A DNA stretch of 64,000 nt from Romboutsia weinsteinii. GTDB lineage: Bacteria > Bacillota > Clostridia > Peptostreptococcales > Peptostreptococcaceae. Positions 28,061 to 37,111 of the stretch are shown here, piece after piece (position 1 is the first letter of the stretch; each line of letters starts with the position of its first letter). Location of the stretch: assembly GCF_002250835.2 (NCBI RefSeq), contig NZ_NOJY02000005.1, positions 62,001 to 126,000 of the forward strand, given 5' to 3'. Under the pieces are notes generated by a model, which was not told where the DNA came from, did no database searches, and saw only the letters and a program-made list of their open reading frames with translations. Both the position numbers and the translations under genes were made by a program.

Positions 28061-28711
28061 TTGACTATTCTGAAATCATTTGAAAAACCATTAACCCCTG
28101 AAGAAGAAGTAGATTATCTAATAAAGTTTAAAGTAGATAAAGATGAATCTGCAAAAGAAGTTTTAATTGAAAGAAACATGAGATTAGTCGCTCATATTGC
28201 CAAAAAATATAATAATTCTACTGAAGACCAAGATGACCTTATCTCCATAGGAACTATAGGATTAATAAAGGCAATAGAAACTTACAATGTAGAAAAAGGA
28301 ACTAGACTTGCAACTTATGCTTCCAAGTGCATAGAAAATGAGATACTAATGAATATAAGAACTAACAAAAAAAATAGAGTTCAAGTATCACTACAAGATC
28401 CTATAGGAATGGATAAAGAAGGCAATGAAATAAGCTTAATTGATGTATTAGGTACTGATATAGACTATATATTAGATCAAGTTGAACTGAAAGTACAAAT
28501 TAGTAAGCTTTATGAACAATTAGACAAAATACTAACAAGTAGAGAAAAAGAAATTGTGCAATTAAGATATGGCCTTACACCTTATGGTTACAAGACTCAA
28601 AGAGAGATTGCACAAAAACTGGATATATCCAGATCCTATGTATCTAGAATAGAAAAACGAGCTCTAAAAAAACTAAGAAAAGAACTTAAATCAGAAAAAA
28701 GCCTTAACTAA
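28061..28711 (+). CDS. sigK: RNA polymerase sigma-K factor, no pro-sequence, uninterrupted
   Basis: Late mother-cell sporulation sigma factor. The 216-residue protein has region 2 (LIERNMRLVAHIAKKY, DLISIGTIGLIKAIETY, TRLATYASKCIENEIL) and region 4 (REIAQKLDISRSYVSRIEKRALKKLRKEL). It aligns with mature Bacillus SigK from the first residues. The start is TTG 28061 with SD gggggtgg. An in-frame TAA at 28040-28042 rules out an encoded pro-sequence. The gene is continuous, with no skin-like element. This resembles C. difficile, whose SigK also lacks a pro-sequence. A terminator overlaps the 3' end. Confidence 0.95.
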   Translation: MTILKSFEKPLTPEEEVDYLIKFKVDKDESAKEVLIERNMRLVAHIAKKYNNSTEDQDDLISIGTIGLIKAIETYNVEKGTRLATYASKCIENEILMNIRTNKKNRVQVSLQDPIGMDKEGNEISLIDVLGTDIDYILDQVELKVQISKLYEQLDKILTSREKEIVQLRYGLTPYGYKTQREIAQKLDISRSYVSRIEKRALKKLRKELKSEKSLN

Positions 28712-28722
28712 GGCTTTTTTTT
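28700..28722 (+). terminator. Terminator at the sigK end
   Basis: AGCCTT-AACT-AAGGCT hairpin (28700-28715), flanked by A run and T run to 28722; the sigK stop lies in the stem. Confidence 0.9.
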
Positions 28723-28886
28723 GATGTAATCAAGAATTGACAAATTATTCGTATTGTATGTGCTAAGATAACTTATATAGCAAAAAAAATAATATTATAG
28801 AGTTTAGAAAATATATATAGATTATATAGTTATAAATTGATTAATTATAATTAAAACAATAAATATATAGGGAAGTGGTGGTTATT

Positions 28887-31163
28887 ATGAATCTATATGG
28901 ATATATAGAATCAACAAAAAATTTAAACATGATCATTATAACATCTATACCGGTAATATCTATTATTTTATATAGGCTATCTAAAAATGTATCACTCTTA
29001 ATCATATCAATATTATATCTCCTTGAATTATGCATCTTTGTGCCTATATTAAAAAATAGCCCGGAGCAAGCACAAATTTTATCAAATATATCATACAGCT
29101 TATACATATATATTATAAATATATCTATAAGTGTTATTATCATTAAATTATTTATAGTAAAAGAAATAAAAATTTTGACAATAGATTTAGACAAAAATAA
29201 AAATAAATTAAAAGTTAATAAAAAATATTTAGTAAAGTCAATAAGTCAAATTTCTAAAGAATGTGAGTTACAAAACAAATATAAAAATGAGATACTATAT
29301 TTAAATGACAAGATAGGTAAATCAATAGGGGAAGTCAACATGCCTATATTTGTACTTAACTTTAATAAAGAATACATATATAGCAATAAAAGTTTCTTAA
29401 GAATGGTTAATGAGGACGGAAATTTACTAAAAAACTTTGATGTAATTAGATACATAAAAGAAAATTTTATAAATGGTATAGACGCTGTAAATCTTATTAA
29501 AAGCTCGAGTAGTTTAGAAAGAAATAGCATAACATTAAAAAGTCATGATGACACAGTATATAGATTTATATGCATAGCAGACACGATAGAAGATAAGGGT
29601 GTAATATTTTGTATACTAAACGATATAACTGAGAGCACTATAATAAAGAATAAATTGAAAGAAAGTGAAGAAAGATATAGAAACCTAATGGATATATTGA
29701 CTGATGGAGTAATAATACATAAGAGACATACTGTAAGTTATATAAATGATAAAGCTAGAGAACTTTTTAATATTGATAAAGATACTGGTGAAGAACTCTT
29801 AATGGACGATATCAATTTACATATGAGCAAAGGTTATAGAAGTAGTTTTCTTGAAAATATCAATACTATAGCTCTAGGAACATGTGAAAAGACTACTACT
29901 AAATTAAAAACCAAGTATGGGAAAAAATTAGAGTTTATAACAACACAGCTAGAAATGAACAATGAAAAAATGATGTTAAGTTTAGTTATAGATGTAACTG
30001 ACTTAGAGAATGCTGTTGACCAACTTGAAGAAAGTGAAAAGACTTATAAATTATTACTACAGACGTTACCTGAAGGTATAATGATAATTGAAAAAAATAC
30101 TAAAAATCATATTTATAGAAATAAAGCTATGATAAAAATATTAAAGGATATAGGTGTAGAAACATTAAATGATTTTGTAAGGGAATATATCAGTAAAAAA
30201 GAGTATGGAACTTTTAAGAAGTTTTCTGTAGAAAGTAATAAAGAGCTAAATATCTCTATAGCAATAATTTATATGAGAGAAGAAGGGAATTACTTAGTAG
30301 TTGTAAGGACCCTACAGAATGAAAAACAAGCTAAAAAAATGGCTGAGAAACTGAGCGAAGTAAAAGCAAAATACAGATTTAATACTGAATTTTTAACTAA
30401 TGTAACCAAGGATCTAAAAAAACCGATTAATACAATATGTACTGTAAATAACATGCTAGAAATTAATAAAGATAAATATAACTCTTCAAATATTGATAAT
30501 TATACAAGATTAGTAAGACAGAATTGCTATAGGTTAATACGATTACTTAATAATATTGAAGAAATTGATAAGGTTGACAGCGGGTTACATAAAATGGACA
30601 TAAAAAAATATAACCTTATAAGCATGGTTGAAAGTATATTAAATCTTGCAAGAAATTATACTAATGAAAAAAATATAGAGATACAATTTAACTCTAGCTT
30701 AAAAGAAATATTTTTAAATATTGATAAGGAGAAAATAGAAAGTATTATTCTAAATCTTTTATCGAACTCAATTAAATTTACTGATCCGGGTGGGAAAATT
30801 GAAGTAAGCATTAATGATATAAATAAAAATATCGTTTTAACTGTTAAGGACACTGGTGTTGGTATACCTGAAAATAAAATAGGTATGATATTTGAAAACT
30901 TCGAACAAATAGACCGAACATTGTCTAGGGGAGCAGAAGGTACTGGTATAGGCTTATCTGTAGTGAAAAAACTAGTACAGGCTCATGATGCAAAAATTAA
31001 TGTAAAAAGTGAAGTTGGAGTAGGAAGTGAATTTGAAGTAATATTTAAGTCTGAAGAATCTAGACGTGAAATAGATGATTATAAAAATGTGGAATATGCA
31101 TTTGCAGATAAAGAAAAAATGGATATAGAATTCTCAGATATCTATTTTAATTTGAGTTATTAA
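28887..31163 (+). CDS. Membrane PAS histidine kinase lacking the phospho-acceptor His
   Basis: About 758 residues. The N-terminus has three or so membrane helices (about 10-95), then a coiled coil and about three PAS-like domains (roughly 140-225, 255-375, 380-460, each preceded by E-S-E-type linkers). The H-box region reads FLTNVTKDLKKPIN: the invariant His is K508 (codon AAG at 30408). The ATP-binding domain is complete: N box NLLSNSIKFT (N627), G1 VKDTGVGIPE, F box FENFEQ and G2 GAEGTGIGLSVVKK. ATG 28887 is chosen after SD-like GGTGG; GTG 28875 and 28878 are alternatives. The next gene, another kinase, has the converse defect. Confidence 0.88.
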   Translation: MNLYGYIESTKNLNMIIITSIPVISIILYRLSKNVSLLIISILYLLELCIFVPILKNSPEQAQILSNISYSLYIYIINISISVIIIKLFIVKEIKILTIDLDKNKNKLKVNKKYLVKSISQISKECELQNKYKNEILYLNDKIGKSIGEVNMPIFVLNFNKEYIYSNKSFLRMVNEDGNLLKNFDVIRYIKENFINGIDAVNLIKSSSSLERNSITLKSHDDTVYRFICIADTIEDKGVIFCILNDITESTIIKNKLKESEERYRNLMDILTDGVIIHKRHTVSYINDKARELFNIDKDTGEELLMDDINLHMSKGYRSSFLENINTIALGTCEKTTTKLKTKYGKKLEFITTQLEMNNEKMMLSLVIDVTDLENAVDQLEESEKTYKLLLQTLPEGIMIIEKNTKNHIYRNKAMIKILKDIGVETLNDFVREYISKKEYGTFKKFSVESNKELNISIAIIYMREEGNYLVVVRTLQNEKQAKKMAEKLSEVKAKYRFNTEFLTNVTKDLKKPINTICTVNNMLEINKDKYNSSNIDNYTRLVRQNCYRLIRLLNNIEEIDKVDSGLHKMDIKKYNLISMVESILNLARNYTNEKNIEIQFNSSLKEIFLNIDKEKIESIILNLLSNSIKFTDPGGKIEVSINDINKNIVLTVKDTGVGIPENKIGMIFENFEQIDRTLSRGAEGTGIGLSVVKKLVQAHDAKINVKSEVGVGSEFEVIFKSEESRREIDDYKNVEYAFADKEKMDIEFSDIYFNLSY

Positions 31164-31203
31164 ATGAAGTAACTAAAATTATGGTTTAAGAGGGGGAGCA
31201 AAA

Positions 31204-33684
31204 ATGTATAAGTATATAGATGTATTAAGTATAGCGTTTTTTCTTATGAGTTTATACATACTATATGCAAATTGGAGCACTAGGAAAAATAAAAAAAATA
31301 CCATCTTGATGTTAACATTAATTATAATAGTAGGTTGCAAATCAATTTGTATTTTAGGAAACTCAAATTTTTTCGATATTATGAGCTTAAGTTACATAAG
31401 CAAGATAATAATTTCTTTATTTATAATAAAGATTAATCTAAATATATCGAAGAAAAAAAGTACAAGCTATATTGCATATATAAACTGCATTTTATCAATA
31501 GTTTGTATCTTTATGGCTTTTACAAAAGAACAAAATAGTAATGACGCATTAGTAATTTGCTGTATGCTAATAACTACAATCTTCTTATTTACAGTTTATA
31601 CAGCTACAAATAAACGTAAAGAGTTTAGCAAATTGATAATAGCAATGAATATAGGATACGTTTTAATTAGTCTATTGATTCAAGGACAATATAATTTAAT
31701 AAGTATAGAACCGATACTAGATTGTATATCGAGTATTTATATATTTGTTAAAATACTAAGACTTTATATTATAAATATAGATAAAAAAATGGAGGATATT
31801 ATAAGTCAGTTAAGCAAAAGTGAAATAGATATAAAAGAGTATAAAGATAATTTAAAAATAAATAAAAATATAAGTAAAGTTATAGGTAGCAATTTAGAAA
31901 AGAAACAAAGTATATTAGATTCAATATTAAATGAATGTAATAGATGTGTATTATTAATTGACCATACAGGTTTTATACTAAATGAAAATGATGGACTCTC
32001 GAAAATGTGGCCAGAATATGAAAATATTAATAGAAAAATAACTTTAGACGAATTTGTAGAAAAAAGTATAAAAGACAATATAGAATTTAGAAGTGGCATT
32101 ATAGATGTAAATAATACTGGTGAAGAAGTTGAAAAAGAAATTGAAGGGAAAGATGGTAGGTACTTTAATTGCACTTACGCTAAATTTAATTTAGGTGATA
32201 ATAACCTGGGAATTATATGTATAGTAACGGATATTACCTACAGAAAGACAAGTGAAATAAGAATAGAGGAAAATAATACAAAGTATAAAAAGATTGTTGA
32301 TAATATACCGTACTCAATATTGATGACTAACTCAAATGATATATTATATAATAATGAAAAGAATGCAGAGGTAGACTTTAATAGTGATGATATAAAGAAT
32401 GTAATATTAAAAACATCAACCAATGGCGAGTTATATTACACGTGTAAGAGCTTAATGCAAGTATGTCTATATATTAATAGAGTTAGTTTTATTGAAGATC
32501 AAGAAGATAGAGATCTTATAGTTATTAGAGATATAAGTAAATACAAGGATTTGCTTAAAAAGATAGAAATAAGTAAGAAGCGATATGAAGCATTGGTAAA
32601 TATTATTCCAGAAGGGATATATATACAAAACTTTGAAAATAAATTATTAACGTATGCAAATTCAACATTTTTAGATATGGTTGGGCTAGACAGTATTGAA
32701 GATATAAGATTAGAAGACAAAAATGAGATTATGGTAATACCAAATAAGAATATGTGTGAAAATTTAAATTTTAAAAGGAAGATAGTGAAAAATAGAGCTG
32801 GAAAAGATGCACATATAGAATATGGTAGTATGATAATAGATGTAAATAAAAGTCTCAAAACTATAGGTATAGTAAGAGACATAACTGATCAAGTAAAAGC
32901 TGAGCTTATGGAAATAGAAATAGAAGAAAAAAATAGAGCTAATAAAATAAAAGCAGAGTTCTTTATTAATATGTCTCATGAACTAAAAACACCACTTAAT
33001 TTAATTTGCTCATCAAATCAATTAATTGAAAGTCTTTATAAACAAGATATTAAAGATAATCCTGATATAGAGATAGCTCAGGTAACGACGATTGTAAAGA
33101 AACACTCTTATATACTAAGAGGATTAATTGATAATATAATGGATTTGGCTAAACTAGAATCAGATTTTAGAGAAACAGAAAAAGATTATTACAACATAGT
33201 CCCGATTATTGAAGATGTGGCAATAGAGTTTAATAAATATATTGCTCTTAACAATATGGATATAGTATTTGACACGGATGAAGAAGAGATAATAGCCAAT
33301 GTAGATCCTGATGATATAGAAGGTATAGTGTTGACTTTGCTCTCTGTAGTTGTAAGATATTCTTTACCAAGTAGTACAATCTATGTAGATTTAGAAAGTA
33401 GAAAAAATAAAACTAATATATCAATAAAAAATATAGCCGGTTATGATGGTATTAGGTACTTAAGTGATAAAGATAGAAGAAATCTAGATATAGGTATAAT
33501 GGTTTCGAAATTAATGATAAAATTATATGGCGGAAATATCGATATTAAAATAGAAAATAAAGATAGTATAGAAGTTAAAGTAAGTATTCAATGTGATGAA
33601 AATATAAAGGAATATGCTGATAGAGTTAATAATAGAGCGGATGATTTTATGTATGCTGAATATACAAGAATGTGTAATTTCTAA
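31204..33684 (+). CDS. Membrane PAS histidine kinase with intact H-box but degenerate ATP-binding domain
   Basis: 826 residues. A long hydrophobic N-terminus (about 1-195) has six or seven membrane helices, followed by a coiled coil and about three PAS-like domains. The dimerisation/phospho-acceptor segment is canonical: FFINMSHELKTPLN with H592. The HATPase region is eroded: the N box reads TLLSVVVRYS (Asn replaced by V715), the G1 box (DxGxG) is replaced by NIAGYDGIRY, and G2 is reduced to NLDIGIMVSK. It probably cannot bind ATP productively. SD agaggggg precedes ATG 31204. It lies 41 bp after the partner kinase and has no adjacent response regulator. Confidence 0.88.
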   Translation: MYKYIDVLSIAFFLMSLYILYANWSTRKNKKNTILMLTLIIIVGCKSICILGNSNFFDIMSLSYISKIIISLFIIKINLNISKKKSTSYIAYINCILSIVCIFMAFTKEQNSNDALVICCMLITTIFLFTVYTATNKRKEFSKLIIAMNIGYVLISLLIQGQYNLISIEPILDCISSIYIFVKILRLYIINIDKKMEDIISQLSKSEIDIKEYKDNLKINKNISKVIGSNLEKKQSILDSILNECNRCVLLIDHTGFILNENDGLSKMWPEYENINRKITLDEFVEKSIKDNIEFRSGIIDVNNTGEEVEKEIEGKDGRYFNCTYAKFNLGDNNLGIICIVTDITYRKTSEIRIEENNTKYKKIVDNIPYSILMTNSNDILYNNEKNAEVDFNSDDIKNVILKTSTNGELYYTCKSLMQVCLYINRVSFIEDQEDRDLIVIRDISKYKDLLKKIEISKKRYEALVNIIPEGIYIQNFENKLLTYANSTFLDMVGLDSIEDIRLEDKNEIMVIPNKNMCENLNFKRKIVKNRAGKDAHIEYGSMIIDVNKSLKTIGIVRDITDQVKAELMEIEIEEKNRANKIKAEFFINMSHELKTPLNLICSSNQLIESLYKQDIKDNPDIEIAQVTTIVKKHSYILRGLIDNIMDLAKLESDFRETEKDYYNIVPIIEDVAIEFNKYIALNNMDIVFDTDEEEIIANVDPDDIEGIVLTLLSVVVRYSLPSSTIYVDLESRKNKTNISIKNIAGYDGIRYLSDKDRRNLDIGIMVSKLMIKLYGGNIDIKIENKDSIEVKVSIQCDENIKEYADRVNNRADDFMYAEYTRMCNF

Positions 33685-33767
33685 ATAGAAAATCATTATT
33701 ATCATTATTTACAATATTTGGTATAAAATGAGTGCTTACTGGAGATATAACAACATAGGAGGATAAT

Positions 33768-34625
33768 ATGAATATAAATTCAAATTCTAAAACTTTGTGC
33801 TTACTAGGTCACCCAGTAAGCCAAAGTTTCTCACCATCAATACAAAATCATCTGTTTAAAAAATATAATTTAAATAAGCTATATGTATGTTTTAATGTTA
33901 AAGAAAATAACTTAGGAGACTCTATCGATGGTATTAAAGCGTTAGGCATACTTGGAGGTAATATTACCATACCTCATAAAGTTAATGTAATAGAATATTT
34001 AGATTGGGTTGATGAAAATTCTAGATTAATTGGTGCTGTAAATACTTTTAAAAATGAAGATGGCATTTTAAAAGGGTATAATACTGATGGTAAAGGATTT
34101 GTAAAGTCTATCATAGATAAAGGGTATGATCTTAATAATAAAAAAATAATGGTATTGGGTGCAGGAGGTGCATCTAGAAGTATATGTATAGAGTTAGCAT
34201 CTAGAGGTGTAGAGATTATATATATTAGAAACAGAAGTATAGAAAAGCCAAAAGAAATATCTGAAGCGATAATGACTAATTTTGATACTAAAGTATCATG
34301 TAGTGTAGATAAAATAAAGCGCGAAGACCTAGACAATATAGATATATTAATCAATACAACGCCAATAGGCATGGGAACTTGCGAATGTCCTATAGATGAA
34401 GCAATAGTTCCTAGTAATAATTTACTTGTATGTGATATAGTGTATAAACCACATAATACCCAACTTCTAAAATGGGCTAGTAAACATAAGTTACAAGTAA
34501 TTTATGGTATCGACATGTTGATTAATCAAGGACTAGAAGCTTTTCATATTTGGACAGGGATCAAACCGATTAAAGAAGACGAAGATGAAATAAAACATAT
34601 TTATGAAGCATCAATAAATATCTAA
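33768..34625 (+). CDS. aroE: Shikimate dehydrogenase
   Basis: NADPH-dependent reduction of 3-dehydroshikimate to shikimate. The 285-residue protein has the substrate-binding GHPVSQSFSPSIQN, GGNITIPHK (catalytic Lys), the NADP-binding VLGAGGASRSI, INTTPIGMG and a C-terminal GIDMLINQGLEAFHIWTG. SD aggagga lies before the ATG. aroK lies about 2 kb downstream, separated by four pilin-like genes; aroF and aroQ are elsewhere in the window (54.6-55.9 kb). Confidence 0.96.
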   Translation: MNINSNSKTLCLLGHPVSQSFSPSIQNHLFKKYNLNKLYVCFNVKENNLGDSIDGIKALGILGGNITIPHKVNVIEYLDWVDENSRLIGAVNTFKNEDGILKGYNTDGKGFVKSIIDKGYDLNNKKIMVLGAGGASRSICIELASRGVEIIYIRNRSIEKPKEISEAIMTNFDTKVSCSVDKIKREDLDNIDILINTTPIGMGTCECPIDEAIVPSNNLLVCDIVYKPHNTQLLKWASKHKLQVIYGIDMLINQGLEAFHIWTGIKPIKEDEDEIKHIYEASINI

Positions 34626-34646
34626 AAAATATAAAGGTGATAAGTA

Positions 34647-35012
34647 TTGAAAAATAAAAGCGATGGATTTATTTACATAGAATGTGTAGTAAGTTTATCT
34701 ATTATTATAATAGCTACATATACGCTATGTACATCTTTAGAATATTGCTATAGGATTGTTGATAGTAATTTGAAGAATAAGGAAGTTACAAATTTGGCGA
34801 AAGATATATTATATGACTATAAGTATAGAGTTGAAAGTTCTGATGAAGAAATTATAGAAGATTGTTATGATACTAGCACAGTAAATAATTATAAAATAGA
34901 AAGTAGTTTATTAAAGGATGTAAACTATTATAGGTGCTATAAGATAAATGTAACTGTATCTGATAGTAGTAAAAATATTTTGGAGCTGAATAGTTATGTT
35001 ACACAAAAATAA
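34647..35012 (+). CDS. Type IV pilin-like (minor pseudopilin) protein 1
   Basis: The 121-residue protein starts at TTG 34647 (SD aaggtga). Its N-terminus KNKSDG|FIYIECVVSLSIII is a class III prepilin signal: basic leader, Gly at -1, Glu at +5, then a hydrophobic helix. The rest is small, polar and not recognisable. Expected to be cut by a prepilin peptidase and placed in a pilus or pseudopilus. No assembly ATPase, platform protein or peptidase is encoded nearby. It overlaps the next pilin-like gene by 17 bp. Confidence 0.75.
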   Translation: MKNKSDGFIYIECVVSLSIIIIATYTLCTSLEYCYRIVDSNLKNKEVTNLAKDILYDYKYRVESSDEEIIEDCYDTSTVNNYKIESSLLKDVNYYRCYKINVTVSDSSKNILELNSYVTQK

Positions 35013-35616
35013 TGGACATGTACTAATATCAACAATAATAATATTAGCTGTCATAGTTATAGTGAGTATGACATGTATAAGTTTGGTGTATAGTAATTCA
35101 AGGATTTTAGGTCTTGATGATAAAGCCATTAAAACAGAAGAAATCTCTTTTTCGGGGATAGAAATGATGAGAAGTAATATATTATATGAAATTAAGACTG
35201 CATTAGAAAATACCAATAATAAAACTGAGTATTTTAATTATTTCCAGGGGAATGATTCATACTTATCATTTGTAAATAAAATAAAGGATATTTCAAATAG
35301 TAATATAAAAAATTTAGCTGTAAAAGTAATGTATAATAATGTGTATATAGAGGGTGAATTTTTGAAATTTGATGTACAAACGGAAGCAAAAGATGGAACT
35401 TACCGTAAGAAATTACAAGCCAGTGTAAAAATAAAAAATCCGTGGGACAAAGATATTGTAAGCGAAGAAAATGAAACTACAAGTGAATCTGAAAACGTAG
35501 AAAGTATAGCGCATAGTGATGATGAAAATATAACTAATATACAGGGTATTACTAAAGAAAAAGATTATATAGATGAAAGAAGCTTAATACAAATCTATGA
35601 TATTAAGGAGCTATAA
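34996..35616 (+). CDS. Pilin-like protein 2 (PilX-like, lacking Glu5)
   Basis: The 206-residue protein begins MLHKNNG|HVLISTIIILAVIVIV: prepilin-type leader and helix, but +5 is Ser instead of Glu, as in some tip-located minor pilins. An acidic, Glu/Ser-rich tail (about 150-200) may be disordered. SD ggag is in the upstream gene. It is part of the four-gene pilin-like run between aroE and aroK. Confidence 0.7.
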   Translation: MLHKNNGHVLISTIIILAVIVIVSMTCISLVYSNSRILGLDDKAIKTEEISFSGIEMMRSNILYEIKTALENTNNKTEYFNYFQGNDSYLSFVNKIKDISNSNIKNLAVKVMYNNVYIEGEFLKFDVQTEAKDGTYRKKLQASVKIKNPWDKDIVSEENETTSESENVESIAHSDDENITNIQGITKEKDYIDERSLIQIYDIKEL

Positions 35617-36061
35617 TAATGAAAAGAGAAGGAATGTGACTTTAGTAGAATTGGTTGTAGCATTAGGAATAATATTGTTAATAATTACTCTATGTTTTCC
35701 TAAGGCTAGTATAGAAAAATATAAAATAAACTCATTTATGAAACAACTATGTTCAGACATAAGGTATGTTAGAAAATCTAATATGCTAGGTGATTTTAGT
35801 ACATATATTTATTATACTGAAGAGAATGGATGTAATGGCTATATACTTCAGGAAAATGGAAAATCAGAAAAGGAAGTATTTTTACCAGAGAATACTAAGC
35901 TAGAGTATAGTCCAAGAAATAGAGTTAAATTTAAAATAACTGGTGCACCAGACCCACAAGGTGGCTCAATAAGAGTGTATACTGATAAACAGATAAGAGA
36001 GATAACTATAGTACCTGTTAGTGGTAGAGTACTTTTGAAGGAAGGTAAATATGAAAAGTAA
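35597..36061 (+). CDS. Pilin-like protein 3, likely frameshifted at its N-terminus
   Basis: As written, the open frame runs from ATG 35597 and gives RRNVTLVELVVALGIILLI without the Gly-1 needed for prepilin cleavage and without a clear SD. A better start, ATG 35619 with SD aaggag (35604-35609), reads MKREGM then stops at 35637-35639. Removing one TG from the TGTG at 35635-35638 would give MKREG|MTLVELVVALGI, a perfect prepilin signal. So this is probably a GspH/FimT-like minor pilin with a 2-bp insertion: a mutation, a slippage-switched gene or a sequencing error. It overlaps both neighbours. Confidence 0.65.
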   Translation: MILRSYNNEKRRNVTLVELVVALGIILLIITLCFPKASIEKYKINSFMKQLCSDIRYVRKSNMLGDFSTYIYYTEENGCNGYILQENGKSEKEVFLPENTKLEYSPRNRVKFKITGAPDPQGGSIRVYTDKQIREITIVPVSGRVLLKEGKYEK

Positions 36062-36608
36062 TGGTGGGTATTTGATTATAGAGAGTATTTTATCTATTTC
36101 TATAATCGTAATACTATCAACTATGCTTTGTTCTTTGATACTATTTAGCACAACGCTAAAGTTAAATGTTGAAGATAAAGTAGAATTACAACAACAAGCA
36201 TCTGATATAAGTGGTCACATTAAAGAACTAATTGGAAAAAGTAAAGGAATAATGAGTATACAATCTAAAAAAAAAGAGTTAGCATACGGTTCTGATGAAA
36301 CATTTGTTGATGTTATATCTATAAAATGTAAATATAGAAATGATAATGAATTACAAAGTAGTACTATTAAAGATAAAGAGTTAAGTTTAAAAGTTGATAC
36401 TAATAAATTGTTTATAAATACTCTCTACAATAATGGCGTTAGTGAGCCAGGAGGTTATGAGATCGGAAATTATATAGATAATGTTTATATAAGTATGTCA
36501 AATCAAGGAAGATGCGCTAATATAAAACTAGCATTATCTAAAAATAAACAATATTATGAGACTAAATTCAAAATATACATAAAAGATTTTGAAGGAGAAA
36601 AGTTATGA
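36051..36608 (+). CDS. Pilin-like protein 4
   Basis: The 185-residue protein has leader MKSNGG|YLIIESILSISIIVILS, with Gly at -1 and Glu at +5 of the predicted mature form and one hydrophobic helix. The remainder contains KDKELSLKVDTNKLF and later GGYEIGNYIDNVYISMSNQG; no domain is recognised beyond the pilin N-terminus. It overlaps the previous gene by 11 bp and shares ATGA with aroK, so translation of pilins and aroK appears coupled. Confidence 0.72.
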   Translation: MKSNGGYLIIESILSISIIVILSTMLCSLILFSTTLKLNVEDKVELQQQASDISGHIKELIGKSKGIMSIQSKKKELAYGSDETFVDVISIKCKYRNDNELQSSTIKDKELSLKVDTNKLFINTLYNNGVSEPGGYEIGNYIDNVYISMSNQGRCANIKLALSKNKQYYETKFKIYIKDFEGEKL

Positions 36609-37111
36609 GAATAATACTGATTGGTTTTATGGCTTCTGGTAAAACAACTGTAGGTAAATCTATAGCTAATAAGCTTGGATTAAAGTTTATAGATATGGAT
36701 AGAGAAATCGAAAAAGAAGAAAATTGTTCTATAGCTGATATATTTAAAGAACATGGGGAAGACTATTTCAGAATGGCAGAAAGCAACTTACTAAAAGATG
36801 TTATTTGTAAAGAAGATGTAGTGATATCCACAGGTGGTGGAGTAGTTACAAAGGAAGAAAATATAGATATACTTAAAACACAGAAGAATGTAATTTTTCT
36901 TGATGCGAATGTAGAGACACTAGTAAGAAATGTATCAAGCGAGGTTGAAAAAAGACCATTATTAAAAGAAAGTTTTGATGTGCAGAAAAAAATTAGCAAT
37001 ATGCTAAGCAGCAGATATGACAAATACATAAGAGCGTCAAAGTTAATAATAGATACAAATAATAAAAATGTGGAAGAAGTAGTTAGTCAAATACTTGTTT
37101 ACATTGGATAA
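36605..37111 (+). CDS. aroK: Shikimate kinase
   Basis: Phosphorylates shikimate at the 3-OH. The 168-residue P-loop kinase has Walker A GFMASGKTTVGKS (about residues 6-18), DMDREIEKEE, FRMAESNLLKD and the Walker-B-like STGGGVVTKEEN. The start ATG overlaps the stop of the last pilin-like gene (ATGA). Confidence 0.95.
   Translation: MRIILIGFMASGKTTVGKSIANKLGLKFIDMDREIEKEENCSIADIFKEHGEDYFRMAESNLLKDVICKEDVVISTGGGVVTKEENIDILKTQKNVIFLDANVETLVRNVSSEVEKRPLLKESFDVQKKISNMLSSRYDKYIRASKLIIDTNNKNVEEVVSQILVYIG

Noticed and set aside
28737..28769. TTGACA and TGCTAAGAT as a promoter for the kinase pair
   Set aside because: Spacing is 21 bp, too long for a normal SigA promoter; kept only as a possibility of extended -10 use.
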